Below, in pieces: positions 51,901 to 61,100 of a DNA stretch of 64,000 nt. Position numbers and translations under genes: made by a program. The stretch is from Amyelois transitella (taxonomy: Eukaryota > Arthropoda > Insecta > Lepidoptera > Pyralidae): contig NC_083510.1 of NCBI RefSeq assembly GCF_032362555.1, positions 5,793,501-5,857,500 on the forward strand, written 5' to 3'. The notes under the pieces were generated by a model. The model was given only the letters and a program-made list of their open reading frames with translations, ran no database searches and was not told the origin of the DNA. Position 1 is the stretch's first letter. Every line of letters begins with the position of its first letter.

Positions 51901-54900
51901 TGGTAAGTATTGGTGAACATAACGTCGCAACTTAAGATTTGTTGTGATAAAAAAAGTTTTTATATTCACCTCTATTTTGAGATTTGTGTGGTAGTTCAAG
52001 AGTGAATTGTACATATTAATAAAATCTATCTTGGGTTGTAATAAATAATGGGTGAAAGATTTCATTCCTTTGTCTCCGTCGTTTTGTTGACTTGACAGAG
52101 TGCTGGTGATTATGGAGTATTTTTCACAGTTTTCCTGCAGATGGTAGCCGCTTTCTTCCAATCACTCTCTAATATGTAGTCTATGGCTGATTTTTAATAC
52201 ATAAAATTTAACGCTACAGGTTTGATTAGTTTTATTTTTAATAAATATTTTATGAATAAGACAGTGATTGTAGAAAACGCGAAAATTTTATTGAATAAGC
52301 ATTCATATACCTTTTGGTGTCGTCTTTAAGATACCTACTGGTAATGTCATTGGATAGCGAATGTTTTTTAGAAATTTAATAAAATAATACTTAAAATACT
52401 AAATTCTATGGAAACAATTTGGATATGCGGATTCTTCGAAATTGTGTCTTGAAACTTAGTGAGTTCATTCATTAATTTTCAAGGCAAAGCGAAGAATCCG
52501 CATATTTGCATACTCATATCGACTTGCCTTCGGGCACATTCTGAGTAGCAATGTATTTCTTTTCAAGTCAGGTTTAATATCATGATCTCATTAGTTCTAC
52601 GTATTAAAATTACGATACAATTCATTAAAAAATTATCGTGTGATGGTTTTTTGTACAAAACTGTAAACTGCTTGCTTGCATCAACTAATATTAAGATTAA
52701 TATATACCTATGACATTTCTCTGATTTATTTGAAACCAATAGGTAACATATAAAATTCCTGTAACACCTAAAACCAACTCTAATTATCTTTGACACGACA
52801 TTTAAAATAAAGTTTGGCATTTCCAAAGTTAATTTGCTTTTGTTTCGGTTTGATTAATACAAAAACAATTCTAATTTGAACAATATGATAGGCAAAGTTA
52901 TGAAGTACTCCAATAACAATATTTCATACTCGTTTGGAAGCGAAGAATAAATATAAAATGTGGCAGTTAATTTTCGTTCTGCGAAGATCGCAAAAATACT
53001 CGTATGATCATGTATCTGCGGTTGCGTGTCTTGTCAAAATATGCGAAGGGCTGACAACCTGTCACTAGAAATTACATTACATTTAAAATACTAGCGAAAA
53101 AGCGCAGTTTTATAGGGGCTCCTGAGATTTTATAAGCCGCTATAAATAGGTACTTCTCATATATTTTTTGTAGGTACTTATACCTATTCATTTTAGTTAG
53201 GGCGACCTCAAACTAAGTTTGTAATAAATATCTAGATTCCGAGACCAGTTGAAACAATAGTAAATAATTAATAATAAAAGAGAATAACTCACATTTACTA
53301 ACAAACATTCAGCGACACTTTAAGTAAAGTATAGTAATGGGGGATCAAAACGTTTTCCTTAACAATGAATATTTTAAAACGTTATTCAATCTCAGTATTG
53401 TCGAACACACACATCATTTAATTGTACTTAAATTACGCAGACCTTAAATATATTCTTCAAAACGATATCTACGCAGAAAAAGGAAAATGTCAAGATACTA
53501 CCTACCCATACTCGTACAACACTCGATTTAGATTGGATGCCGAGCTTCCTTTGATTGATTGCTTCTATATTGTCAAAGAATTGGAATTCTCGCATAAAAC
53601 AAACATAACTCACAAAAGTTGGTGTGCCTGACGTTACATTAACTATGTGGCTGTATTGTCTTCAAGTTGTGCTAAGACAATAAATAATATCAACACAATT
53701 TTGACATTAAATAATGACTTTAATGGAACTAATGATTTCTGTATTTAATTTAATTTTTATTAAATAAGTGTGCGGTCTATTTGGACCTTGCTATTCTAGA
53801 TGAACGTAACTGAGAGAAGAATTATTGATATAAGACTCCTATGGATTGAACCTCATACGAACAAAGTGCTTCGTTTAGTTTTTCTGTTAATCAATTATTA
53901 TTTTACACATTTCATATTTACCAAACAAAAGAAATCAATTTCTTTCTAAAGTTAAGTATTTTTTAATTACTATTCTAAATGTAATGAGAACAACTTTGTA
54001 ACCCACTAATTAAGTATTACTAAAAATACTTCAATTTTAACGACAGAATTCAATTTGTTTGACTTTGTAGCCACAAATTATTTTCAATACTAAGTAATAT
54101 TATGGTATGAGTTTTAAGTAATTATTAGCAATGCCGGAAAACTAGTGGAATCACGCGCCCATTCCTTGAAAAGTCCTCATAATCCCATTTTAGATATACC
54201 TTTGATGGTAATAACTTAATATTCATTTCATTTTCTTTTCTTTTTAATTATTATTACCCTATCCCGATCCAATCGTAAGATCCGACTAATTCCTTATGTT
54301 CCGATTTCTTTGAAACCCTTATCACTCATGGTGTTATAAAAATATGTGACCCTCGTAACCCCATTCGAACACCATGAGTTTTCAAGTGAATTCCTACGAT
54401 TTATTTACCCCAAAGGACGAAAAAGTAGCCTTGACATGTGATCTGGAGATATACATTAACCCGAATCACCCGCATGATATAGAACAGATTGCTTCAATTC
54501 ACTATTTCAGTCACGAACATTCGGTGAAATAGTTGGACAGCTAATTCCGGTGGCCTGAAATTAGGTTCGTAAAATCAATTGAAACAATTATTGACAATCA
54601 CACATAATAAATAATGATTATCACTGCAAGCTTAGATAATATTTGTTATAATAATTATGTTTATCTGTGTTAAATACATTCGCAATAGTTATCATTTAGA
54701 ATTAAGGACAGGTTGTAATTCCATTGTCTGAAATAAAAATCCCTTACACGTTTTTTTTATTTAATCATATTTAATGATGTGATATTTGTTACAGGAAAAG
54801 TTCAAAAAGGAATTCAAGCAGAGATTTACATTTGGGAAGAAGCCTAATAGATTTGCCAACGATAGCTATGAGGTAAGATGTCGGAACCGAGGCACACTAA

Positions 54901-55600
54901 ATTGCTATGCAATATCTGTTTCATGCCTAACTTTCTTTATACAAAATAATTTCACTGTATTCATGATTACTTTTGATAACACAAACTACCGAAATTATTT
55001 AATACGAGATTTGGAGAAAACTTCCATTTTTAAATAATTTTAGCTCTTTCATTGTGCCGAAGTGAAGTATTTTATCCATTTCTATATTACTATACCTACT
55101 ATAAATATCATGCCTATCTACTGTTTGATATTTTACGCACTTTTTTTTAAAGCTATAATTAAATTGTAATTGTTCACAAATTAAATATATACCATGTATG
55201 CTATACTATAAACGAAAAATATTTTTCACAGGATGGACAGTCCTACAGGACCAGGATACTATCATTTCGGTCAACAAATGACAGAAGCGTTTATTCGGCA
55301 AGAAAATCGATAAATATCGCCCTGGATGATACTTTGAAGCCTCCAGGAAGAAATCCTTGCCATTGTCTGAGAAGCCAAAGTAACTTGCAGGGCGGCAATG
55401 GTTTTAGACTTATGAAACCTGAAGTACAAACAGATCAGAACAACAGCTTTAGATCTAATGATAGTAAAAACAAAAGAAGACCAACAAAAAGAATATCAAA
55501 TGATATGCCTATCGGTGATGAAAGGGTTAGTGAACTGTATATATTTCCTAATAGTAACATTGTAGAGTTTACAGACATATCTTACGATGACAAAGTGTAA
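24962..55600 (+). CDS. Lkr: Leucokinin (insect kinin) receptor, rhodopsin-like GPCR
   Basis: Eleven coding exons (24962-24972, 33752-33849, 37527-37729, 41885-42033, 47235-47356, 48425-48519, 48673-48798, 49965-50065, 51698-51788, 54795-54872, 55232-55600) join to 1443 bases, 480 residues. The extracellular N-terminus (1-45) has sequons at N7, N19 and N31. Seven membrane helices follow: TM1 about 46-72, DRH at 144-146 after TM3, FALCWLP in TM6 (about 280-286) and NPFIY at 324-328 in TM7. C120 and C205 are the usual disulphide pair. The loop-3 motif GARAPGNALEARD and the TM7 run DWLAMSNSCYNPF are, from memory, diagnostic of leucokinin receptors. Known role: a Gq-coupled plasma-membrane receptor that binds C-terminally amidated kinins and controls Malpighian tubule secretion, hindgut movement and feeding or water balance. 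The Ser- and Arg-rich C-tail of about 140 residues has many possible phosphorylation sites. Every splice phase agrees and no break is seen. Confidence 0.93.
26851..27046 (-). mobile_element. Short Helitron-like element on the minus strand
   Basis: Read on the minus strand it ends with GCGGACGAAGTCGCGGGC, then CTAG followed by T. The 5' side reads TTACTATTATAAAGGCGAAAG. The body carries the phrases ACTGAACCGATTACCATGAA and GGCTACTTTTTATCCCAGAG, common in moth repeats. The CTAG is at 26851-26854. The 5' boundary is approximate. Confidence 0.55.
27050..27415 (+). repeat. Dispersed repeat family C, copy 1
   Basis: Shares blocks with 39805-40160: GGCTTTAGTCCCG, GAGCCCAGGGT, ATCCTGGATTG, CCGCAA(Y)CATTGCGG and CTGGATCGATCAT, then TTTCCTCACGA. 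No ORF is retained. The element class is not determined; a LINE- or SINE-related sequence is possible. Confidence 0.65.
27418..27706 (+). mobile_element. Non-autonomous Helitron, copy 2
   Basis: Same family as 10122-10391. It starts TCTATACTAATATTATAAAG after A (27417) and ends CACAGCTAG before T (27707). It contains a GTTT tract at 27446-27481. It is about 289 bases and non-coding. Confidence 0.8.
27446..27481 (+). repeat. (GTTT)n simple repeat inside Helitron copy 2
   Basis: About nine GTTT units with one ATTT variant. The copy at 10122 has a shorter run at the same place, so the array length differs between copies. Confidence 0.85.
33752..33849 (+). CDS. Lkr: Kinin receptor exon 2 (extracellular N-terminus)
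   Basis: The acceptor is TTTGTTTTAG|CACAAC and the donor is TCTTACG|GTATGT, phase 2 to phase 1. It encodes an acidic tail with sequons NSS, NST and NAT at 12-residue spacing. Confidence 0.82.
36626..36880 (+). mobile_element. tRNA-derived SINE, full-length copy
   Basis: The tRNA-like head (36626-36698) has an A box TGGCGCAGCGG at 36634-36644 and a B box GGTTCGAATCC at 36677-36687. It is followed by an unrelated body (GGCCTGGGTCTTGGATGTTT, GAGGCTAACTCAATCTGTG) and a TTTA/TATT-rich tail. This is the usual layout of a Pol III SINE. The head is not a working tRNA gene, because the body runs on directly. Confidence 0.88.
37019..37267 (+). repeat. Dispersed repeat family A, second near-complete copy
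   Basis: Matches 15728-15990 along its length: CATACATATAGTCATGTCTA, GGGGTAGACAGAGACAACAG, TGACAGGTTACTAGCCCATC and CCTTTTACGACATCC. It ends GCCGGAAACCATACGAC. It lies about 260 bases before receptor exon 3. Confidence 0.7.
37527..37729 (+). CDS. Lkr: Kinin receptor exon 3 (TM1-TM2)
   Basis: The acceptor is TTGTTTCAG|ACACAC and the donor is TTCCAA|GTGAGT. It encodes TM1 with GNFLVMWVV (the class A Asn) and TM2 with NCYIANLALADIVIGLFAVP (the class A LAxAD core). Confidence 0.95.
37838..37895 (+). repeat. Seven-base microsatellite (TTCTTTC)n
   Basis: About eight tandem copies with period 7, starting 108 bases after the donor of receptor exon 3. The strand is purely pyrimidine and may form triplex DNA or slip. 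It should vary in length between individuals. Confidence 0.9.
37896..41884 (+). other. Kinin receptor intron 3, remainder
   Basis: It includes a short GC-richer stretch at 38118-38215 with repeated CTTCGTAG units, a degraded TE phrase at 38990-39130 and a family C copy at 39805-40160. No exon is recognised. Confidence 0.45.
39805..40160 (+). repeat. Dispersed repeat family C, copy 2
   Basis: Homologous to 27050-27415 over most of its length, with shared blocks GGCTTTAGTCCCG, AACCTCCGCAACCATTGCGG and GATTTCCTCACGACATTTTC. It is degraded and non-coding. Confidence 0.65.
41885..42033 (+). CDS. Lkr: Kinin receptor exon 4 (loop 1, TM3, DRH motif)
   Basis: The acceptor is TCTCAACAG|TTTCAA and the donor is CTCTGAG|GTACTG, phase 0 to phase 2. 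It encodes LPHFMCPFCPFVQALSVNVS, then FTLTAIAVDRHRAIITPL, which includes the disulphide Cys and the G-protein contact motif DRH. Confidence 0.95.
42370..42990 (-). pseudogene. Mariner transposase relic
   Basis: Read on the minus strand, three frames give pieces of a mariner (DD34D) transposase in the correct order. They are IGKIKKLERWAPHKLSKANR (about 42960), QIITCDEKSL (the first catalytic Asp region), SAGVVNYSFLKSGQTITADV, and SARPHTAQQTATILKELQLE followed by APTDYHFFRNLDNF. Two stops and at least two frameshifts separate them, so it is dead. The 5' part of the gene and the terminal repeats are not seen. It sits in receptor intron 4, opposite to the gene. Confidence 0.85.
46762..47033. repeat. 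Nearly perfect 119-bp inverted repeat (long hairpin)
   Basis: The arm at 46762-46880 is the reverse complement of 46915-47033 with a single mismatch (46869 against 46926). The loop is 34 bases (46881-46914). The arm starts GTAAATAGGAAATTTTAAAT. The near-identity implies a young or selectively maintained structure. It lies in the sense strand of a receptor intron, 201 bases before exon 5. It could be a MITE with very long terminal repeats or a source of hairpin RNA. Confidence 0.95.
47235..47356 (+). CDS. Lkr: Kinin receptor exon 5 (loop 2, TM4)
   Basis: The acceptor is TTGTTTCAG|CGCACA and the donor is GATCCTA|GTAAGT, phase 2 to phase 1. It encodes KVIIVFIWLLALSLAAPMAM (TM4), then SWEVIMEDELDP at the start of the second extracellular loop. 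Confidence 0.93.
48425..48519 (+). CDS. Lkr: Kinin receptor exon 6 (extracellular loop 2, start of TM5)
   Basis: The acceptor is TTGTTTCAG|TTACAA and the donor is ATTTCAG|GTAAGC, phase 1 to phase 0. It encodes TNQIYKKPFCAPSEFGSHSL, with the conserved loop-2 Cys at residue 205, then AIYRLLLYIFQ. Confidence 0.93.
48673..48798 (+). CDS. Lkr: Kinin receptor exon 7 (TM5, intracellular loop 3)
   Basis: The acceptor is TTTGCAG|TATGTG and the donor is AAAAAG|GTAATA, phase 0 at both ends. It encodes YVIPLCVITFAYAHMAMKLW, then GARAPGNALEARD, the motif that most clearly points to a kinin receptor. The preceding intron is only 153 bases. Confidence 0.95.
49023..49208 (-). repeat. Dispersed repeat family A, minus-orientation copy
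   Basis: Reverse complement of the family A landmarks: GCGATGGGCTAGCAACCTGT, CTGGCTCTGTCTACCCCGC and a terminal TATGTATGTATG run. It is partly degraded. It lies in receptor intron 7. Confidence 0.6.
49965..50065 (+). CDS. Lkr: Kinin receptor exon 8 (TM6)
   Basis: The acceptor is TCGTACAG|GTGATA and the donor is AACGA|GTAAGT, phase 0 to phase 2. It encodes VIKMLVLVVALFALCWLPLQ, with the CWLP toggle region, then SYMLLQSFFPSIN. Confidence 0.95.
51072..51507. mobile_element. Candidate MITE with 23-bp terminal inverted repeats
   Basis: CTGAGAAATTTCCCGGGGAA at 51072 (arm to 51094) is exactly inverted at 51485-51507. The 436-base element has no coding capacity, and its interior begins with a TTTATTAAATAAATAAATAA tract. 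No clear target-site duplication is seen. It lies in receptor intron 8, ending 190 bases before exon 9. Confidence 0.7.
51698..51788 (+). CDS. Lkr: Kinin receptor exon 9 (TM7, NPxxY)
   Basis: The acceptor is CTCTTGCAG|GTACAG and the donor is TACAAT|GTAAGT, phase 2 to phase 0. It encodes YRYINVLFFCFDWLAMSNSC, then YNPFIYAIYN. Confidence 0.95.
51789..54794 (+). other. Kinin receptor intron 9, otherwise unremarkable
   Basis: AT-rich sequence with the short inverted repeat at 52423-52506 and a degraded family A piece at about 53040-53140. No exon is recognised. Confidence 0.45.
52423..52506. repeat. Short 16-bp inverted repeat with 52-base spacer
   Basis: ATATGCGGATTCTTCG (52423-52438) is exactly inverted at 52491-52506. 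It is GC-richer than its surroundings. It lies in receptor intron 9. Confidence 0.6.
54795..54872 (+). CDS. Lkr: Kinin receptor exon 10 (helix 8)
   Basis: The acceptor is TTGTTACAG|GAAAAG and the donor is TATGAG|GTAAGA, phase 0 at both ends. It encodes EKFKKEFKQRFTFGKKPNRF, the basic helix 8 after TM7. Confidence 0.93.
55232..55600 (+). CDS. Lkr: Kinin receptor exon 11 (C-terminal tail and stop)
   Basis: The acceptor is TTTTTCACAG|GATGGA and the stop is TAA at 55598-55600. It encodes a 122-residue tail rich in Ser, Arg and Asn (for example RTRILSFRSTNDRSVYSARK). CHCL may be a palmitoylation site. Two poly(A) signals, AATAAA, follow at 55684 and 55779. Confidence 0.9.
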   Translation, partial: DGQSYRTRILSFRSTNDRSVYSARKSINIALDDTLKPPGRNPCHCLRSQSNLQGGNGFRLMKPEVQTDQNNSFRSNDSKNKRRPTKRISNDMPIGDERVSELYIFPNSNIVEFTDISYDDKV

Positions 55601-55683
55601 ATATAATTATAGAAAGAGAAATTCCATTACATTGTTATTATTTAGAGAACTGTCCATAGTTATTTATTTAATACTATAATTAA

Positions 55684-55784
55684 GAATAAATAACTAAATT
55701 AAGAATCTTTTGTATTGTTTCATTGATTCACCCTGAATGAATGAAAGCTGTAGGATGAAATAGAATTATTCACATTCAAATAAA
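55684..55784 (+). terminator. Poly(A) signals of the kinin receptor gene
   Basis: AATAAA occurs at 55684-55689 and 55779-55784, about 85 and 180 bases after the stop codon. Either could be used. Confidence 0.5.
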
Positions 55785-56716
55785 ATTTTACGTATTTATT
55801 TGACATGAGTAAAAATAATGAAAAAGGTAATTTGAAAACTAACACATAGAAAAAAAAGCAAATAAAAATGATCGTTATCCTTGCCGAATTTCACCCTAGC
55901 ATAAAACTGTCGGGAACAATACTTGCATATCGGGAAAACTGCGACTATTGCATTTTTTGTCAAAAGAGCAGCGACATTATTTCAACACGCTGCTGGAAAA
56001 AGCATTCAACTGACCTGCCCTGCCCATACATTCGTAAAAACGAAGATCGAAATAAAGTTTCATCCTTACTTGATAGTTTCAAGCATTTACCAGTACAGCA
56101 AATCCTACGGAAACTACAGTTTTTACTGGGATGAAAAGTCATTCGTCAGAATTTTAATTTTATATACGCAAAATTGGTTTAGTTAGATAACACGTGAAGT
56201 GGCAACAAACAAACAAATAAAACTTACCTACTTTATTTATAATATTAGTTGGGATTCATGACACGACATACGCACAAATTAATTCTTCACGGGGTCAATC
56301 AATTTAATATCAAGCGTTATAATATTTTTTTCATTTACACATAAAAAAACAACTGATGCTACTCAAATCCTTTATATTCATTTTATATTAAACTTTCTTA
56401 CTACCAAAGCAACTACGTAAATTCAATTAACAGTCAAAATAGACCAGTGGCAGCATAGTACAGAGTGGAGTTTTATTGGAACAGATGAGACCACTGTAAA
56501 AGTCTTTGCTAATATTTTCACAGCATCCAAATAATTACTCACAAATACATAATGACACCTGATTTTTAAATAACAATTGCATTCATGCAACTCACAATGA
56601 AATTGACCAAGGACCAAGTATGCAATTAAAATATCGTTAATATGAAAGAGAATCGTTGTACTTTCATATCAGATTGAGTATCCGAAACCATCGATGCCAC
56701 AACCCAGTAAACGCGT
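55785..56716. other. Intergenic region downstream of the kinin receptor gene
   Basis: Two overlapping plus-strand frames cover 55868-56186, one with several Cys, neither with a clean start, splice context or known domain. I record them as a possible decayed coding fragment only. The rest is AT-rich. Confidence 0.3.
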
Positions 56717-56760
56717 TATAAACAAAATCTCTTTTAGCCCACACTTGCGATTGCTATAAA
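56717..56760 (+). promoter_or_regulatory. Candidate TATA boxes before the small-peptide ORF
   Basis: TATAAA occurs at 56717-56722 and 56755-56760. Each would place transcription start about 30 bases downstream, ahead of the ATG at 56825. Confidence 0.35.
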
Positions 56761-56824
56761 ACTTTTATACCTATGTAGCTGGGCGATGAGATTAAAAATA
56801 GATGAAACAATAAACATCGGAAAC

Positions 56825-57001
56825 ATGGATGCTACCTATAGTTTCAAGGTTTTATTTATCTTTTCATATGTATTGTACGGGTGTTTACCCGTAGAAGGTT
56901 CCCCAACAGCAAGTAGTTATATAAGGTCCACTATACGTAAATCAATACCCAAAAGTTATTTGCAAAGATACCTAATAAATACAATAAATTGGTTTTTATA
57001 A
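56825..57001 (+). CDS. Possible small secreted peptide (58 residues)
   Basis: The ATG at 56825 lies in a good insect start context (GGAAACATGG). It opens a frame with a convincing signal peptide, MDATYSFKVLFIFSYVLYGC then LPVEG, with likely cleavage after VEG. The predicted mature part is about 33 residues, basic and Ser-rich (SPTASSYIRSTIRKSIPKSY), ending INTINWFL. An in-frame ATG at 56786 would add 13 residues. TATA boxes lie upstream and AATAAA follows at 57140. No family is recognised, and there is no Cys in the mature part and no obvious amidation site at the end. It could also be exon 1 of a longer gene, with possible donors GAAG|GTTCCC or TATAC|GTAAAT, but no further exon is apparent on this strand. 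Confidence 0.38.
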   Translation: MDATYSFKVLFIFSYVLYGCLPVEGSPTASSYIRSTIRKSIPKSYLQRYLINTINWFL

Positions 57002-57139
57002 ATATATTATCATCTTATTTAGTCTCACATTTTCATACTGACATGTGTTATGAAGCGTATAGCTTCATTTGAATATTTTCAGTCAATAAGGTTTAAATTC
57101 CAAGGCGCAGACGTGACTGGCGTTTGCGCCTAGCGTTTC

Positions 57140-57145
57140 AATAAA
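57140..57145 (+). terminator. Poly(A) signal after the small-peptide ORF
   Basis: AATAAA lies 139 bases after the stop codon of the peptide ORF. It is consistent with a compact intronless transcript of about 400 bases. Confidence 0.35.
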
Positions 57146-58025
57146 AGTATATGCTATTTCAATATTTTAAATAAAATAATGCACAGTACTCTTTATGGAG
57201 AGTGTGAACGGCCTTGATCAAATCGGAGTTATCCTAGCGTAAGCTTAGGTCAATGACATTCTATGTAGAGAGGAAATGAATGTGGATGAAACAAAAGAAG
57301 AATACAGGGATCCTCCTTTATACCCCTCCGAGAGTAAATATTTTTTTTTTACTTTTATAATCATGATTCAAGCAATTGAATATATTAAGTGTAAATAAAC
57401 TTTACAAACCATTGCACTGCTCAAAATGAGATCACCCTAGGAAAGACTGATGGCGGATGGTGGTGTGAAATTGCATTCTTTACCACGCTCTTTAGTGTTT
57501 TTGAAGTCAATCGAATATTAAGATTTAAACATAATGAAGGCATAAATTTTTAACTAAGAGCTTTATAAATCCCATTTTAACAATCAAAGATTTTAAAATC
57601 AAGGAAAAAAAGTATGCTTGGGTGAGTACCTAAATAACTTTAAATTGCAGGCATACCTACATACTTACTGGCAGTCCTTTAGTCACTCATGTTACTGAAT
57701 TGCTAAAATTTATTAGGATTTAATAGGCTTTGGACGCTAAACAATCCGAATCACCAAATTATTTAAGTGAATATAATGTGCTATGGCATATCAGATAAAA
57801 TAAAAATAAAACATTCAGCACCAAATCTTTTTAATCAAAAGCATTCATTGACAATTTGTACATGCATAATTACAAACGAAACAAATATCACAGAATAAGG
57901 TAACAGATGTTATATGAACAAACGTTTTATCTAAATTGTTCCATTTACAGAACGTCCATTATTCACAGGGTTTCGGCTTACACTAACCATCGTAAGTTGA
58001 ACTACGTTAAAATCGTAATAGTTCC
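57146..58025. other. Intergenic, 3' side of the glutamine synthetase-like gene
   Basis: AT-rich sequence with no recognised gene. On the minus strand ATTAAA (57834-57829) and AATAAA (57712-57707) could serve as poly(A) signals for the gene ending at 58026. Confidence 0.35.
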
Positions 58026-58174
58026 TTATTCGTCGAATATGCAGGTCCTCAGAATAATAGATATAATTCTATAGGGGTCTGCGTTAGCGGCCGGCCGACG
58101 ATCTTCTAAATATCCTTTCTTGTCCTCCGAGACCTGCCTCGGAATCCTGACGCAGCAACTTCGGTTGGCGACAC
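58026..58174 (-). CDS. Glutamine synthetase-like last exon
   Basis: The acceptor is TTGATTCAG|GTGTCG and the stop is TAA at 58028-58026, phase 1 entry. It encodes VANRSCCVRIPRQVSEDKKG, YLEDRRPAANADPY and a short end ILRTCIFDE. The nucleotide- and glutamate-binding arginines and the last metal Glu are kept. Confidence 0.92.
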
Positions 58175-61100
58175 CTGAATCAAATAGTTTTATTATACGT
58201 GACTTCTTGGATTGTACAGGCAACCGCATATTGCGTTACCTTGCACAAGAACTGTATAATAGAGACGAATTCACAATGTATTTGGATAGGTTGATATTCT
58301 GTTGACCGTACTATTTACGGTTTATGTCGATAGAAATATATGTAGCTATGGATCTGTTCAGCATGTTAATTATTAGATAAATATACAACCTTTCATACGT
58401 CTACAACATAAAGGTACTTTTCTACATGGCCTATTGTAAAAATTATGCTCAGTTCGACTTTTTCATGTAACGCTTTTGTGATATAACATATTAAACAATC
58501 AGGCAAACCTAGGATCTCATATCTTTCTACTAAAAAAATAATAGTAAAAATTAAACACTGTCAGGGTGTGTGCTGTAACGCGCATACGGGGAAGAACAGT
58601 TTATACAGTACCGATACATGTTCAATATTTACATTAAAATTTATTATTATTTATCAAAACCCTAATCTGATATCTGTCCAATTAATCGTAATTATAATAT
58701 GATTGGAAATAATCAGCTTAACCAGTAATCAGAATCGTCGTGAATTGATGATCATGCTTTCATGATTGATGATCTTCTAAATATCTCTCCTTAGGTCCTT
58801 TCATAATTTATCACCGCATAGTTATAGTAAAAATAATATCCACAAAAGTCTACATAAAACAAACACAATAAACTAAGAACAACATCAAATATTTTGATGA
58901 CGCTGAAAAACGAACCCTGGTTTCTCATTGTGGCGGTCTAGTGTACACCTATTTAATTAACTCCTGTGGCATGCAGGTGTTTCGATATTTCTTAACATGC
59001 TTTTTTGCCAGAAATACTTACTTTTTTTTTAATAAATTTTGCTTATGAATCTGAAATAAATAACGTGTTCATTCAAGAAACATCTGGACTCAGTTTGCAG
59101 AGTATTTTAGGTCACCATGTTCTATTCTATTCCGGAGAAGTTTCGAAGCAGGAGCAAGGTCATTAAAAATGTATTTTATATAACATTTTGAGCTTATATT
59201 TATTAGCATATTATTCAGTGCCCAGGATAGTATATATCCTTATTGTACTGTCATGAATATTGCAATGATTCAAAGAAGTTTATTTTACCGTGATTATACC
59301 TACATCAACATACAATATTAATATTGTATATTTTGATGTAACATGTAAATCTTTAGAAAATTTGTATAATTATTGAATGAAGCATACAGTTATGGGGAAC
59401 ATATTACACTAGTTCGGCCGCATAATCTTTCCTTTGTAAATACGACTACGTTATTTTGTATTGAAACTAACGCAATACAAAAGTTAACGAACTAGTATTT
59501 TTTTGTTGAATCACAAATAGAAATAAGTCACAAAAAATTTACCAACGCGAACATAATAAATTTTACACTGAAAACTGCATTTTTATCAAGCTTTCTTCAT
59601 AGACCGTGTGTTGCAGTTCGTTCATCTGTATAACATAATAGAAAGGTTACTGACATACCTACTGTATTATTAGTAGTCGTAATGACCTCGGCATCCATCA
59701 GGGCATGATTTTCATGCGGTGGCGAAGGCCCGCGGGTAAAAGCTTATCTGATGCATGAGGCGTGTCATAGACATTCAATTAACTGATAACTATTTACAAA
59801 CGCGCCAAACTAACGTTTGTCCGCGACTTCGTACGCGCGACGGTTTGTTTTTCCTGGTCCCATGGTTTTTCCATTTTGTTTCCCATGGTTCCAATTAGTG
59901 TTAATACTTTTTGTCTACTTTAAACTTTTAAAGGAATGTATGTTCAAAATTTAAAAAAGGGCATCCAAGAGGAAGATATGGAGTGACTCATTCTAAATTG
60001 CTGAAAACCACACGGCGCACCTTTAAATAAAATTAATTTTAGAATAACCTATGTCAACTACACGTCAAAGGTAGCGTAGAAGAAGAAAACAAGTACACTC
60101 GTGTGTATTACCTGCAGTGAAATCTCTAATGTGAGGCATTCCATTCTTGCCGGTGAGTCGTCTGGCGTTGTCTGCCCCGTTGTTCGCGTCGTACTCGTTG
60201 ATGTGAGCGCCGTGTCGACGAGCCAATTTGTCTATAGCTCGTTCAATTACCCTGTAAATTTGTATCAGACATATTTTTATTTTGTATAGAATATTTATAA
60301 ATAGCTCCACATTTGCTAACGATAAGTTTGGATCGATCATTTTGAAAAATTTCAAAGCGCTGAAGGTGAGGTAGATGGATCCGAGTTTGAGGCTTTGTGT
60401 TCAACCACAATGACATCATTGTGAAAGGAGTTTTACAACATACTTAGTAGGTAACCAATATTTAATTAAATTATTGGGGATAGTAAAAATCTAGTAAGTA
60501 CTAGTAAACATAACGTAACCAAGAAGGTATGCGGTATACATAAAGTTCTATAGATACATATATTTATTTTTTGGTAACCCTTGTTCATATGTCTGTGACA
60601 CCGGAGGTCCCGCGTTCGAAATCCGGCCAGGGTATGATGAGAAACTAACTTTGTCTGATTGGTCTGGTTCTTGGATATTTTTCTATTTAGGTAAGTATTT
60701 TTATAAAATATAGTATCTTTAAGTAAATATTTCGTAAAACAAACTTTTAGCCTCGAGGTAAGTTCGCAATCTGGGTAATTTGTCCGGTATATATTTATTT
60801 ATTATCTATTTTATGGCTTGAAAAATCAAATTGTATTTGTACATAGTATGTAGATACGTCTAAAGAATATAAGTAAAAGCTATAATCGCTCTAAAAAGCA
60901 ATACAACGTATTGTTGTCGCCACGAAAATGATAAATTATTCTCCTTAGACAAGGGATTCTTTTTGACCAATGGATTATACGTGGTATAAATTTGAAAAAC
61001 CCTATTTTCATTATATTTTGTAAGTGCTTAAAATTCCCCTAGAGTAGGATGCGTACATACCTAGGAATTTCCCAAAGGGATTCTTTCTATAATTTACAAC

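Noticed and set aside
24962..55600. Identity as RYamide or tachykinin receptor
   Set aside because: The loop-3 motif GARAPGNALEARD and the DWLAMSNSCYNPF run fit leucokinin receptors, whereas RYamide-type receptors have HWLAMSHCCYNP-like sequence at that place as I recall it.
55868..56186. Two overlapping Cys-containing ORFs
   Set aside because: No signal peptide, splice context or known domain, and two frames are equally open. It is not supportable as a gene.
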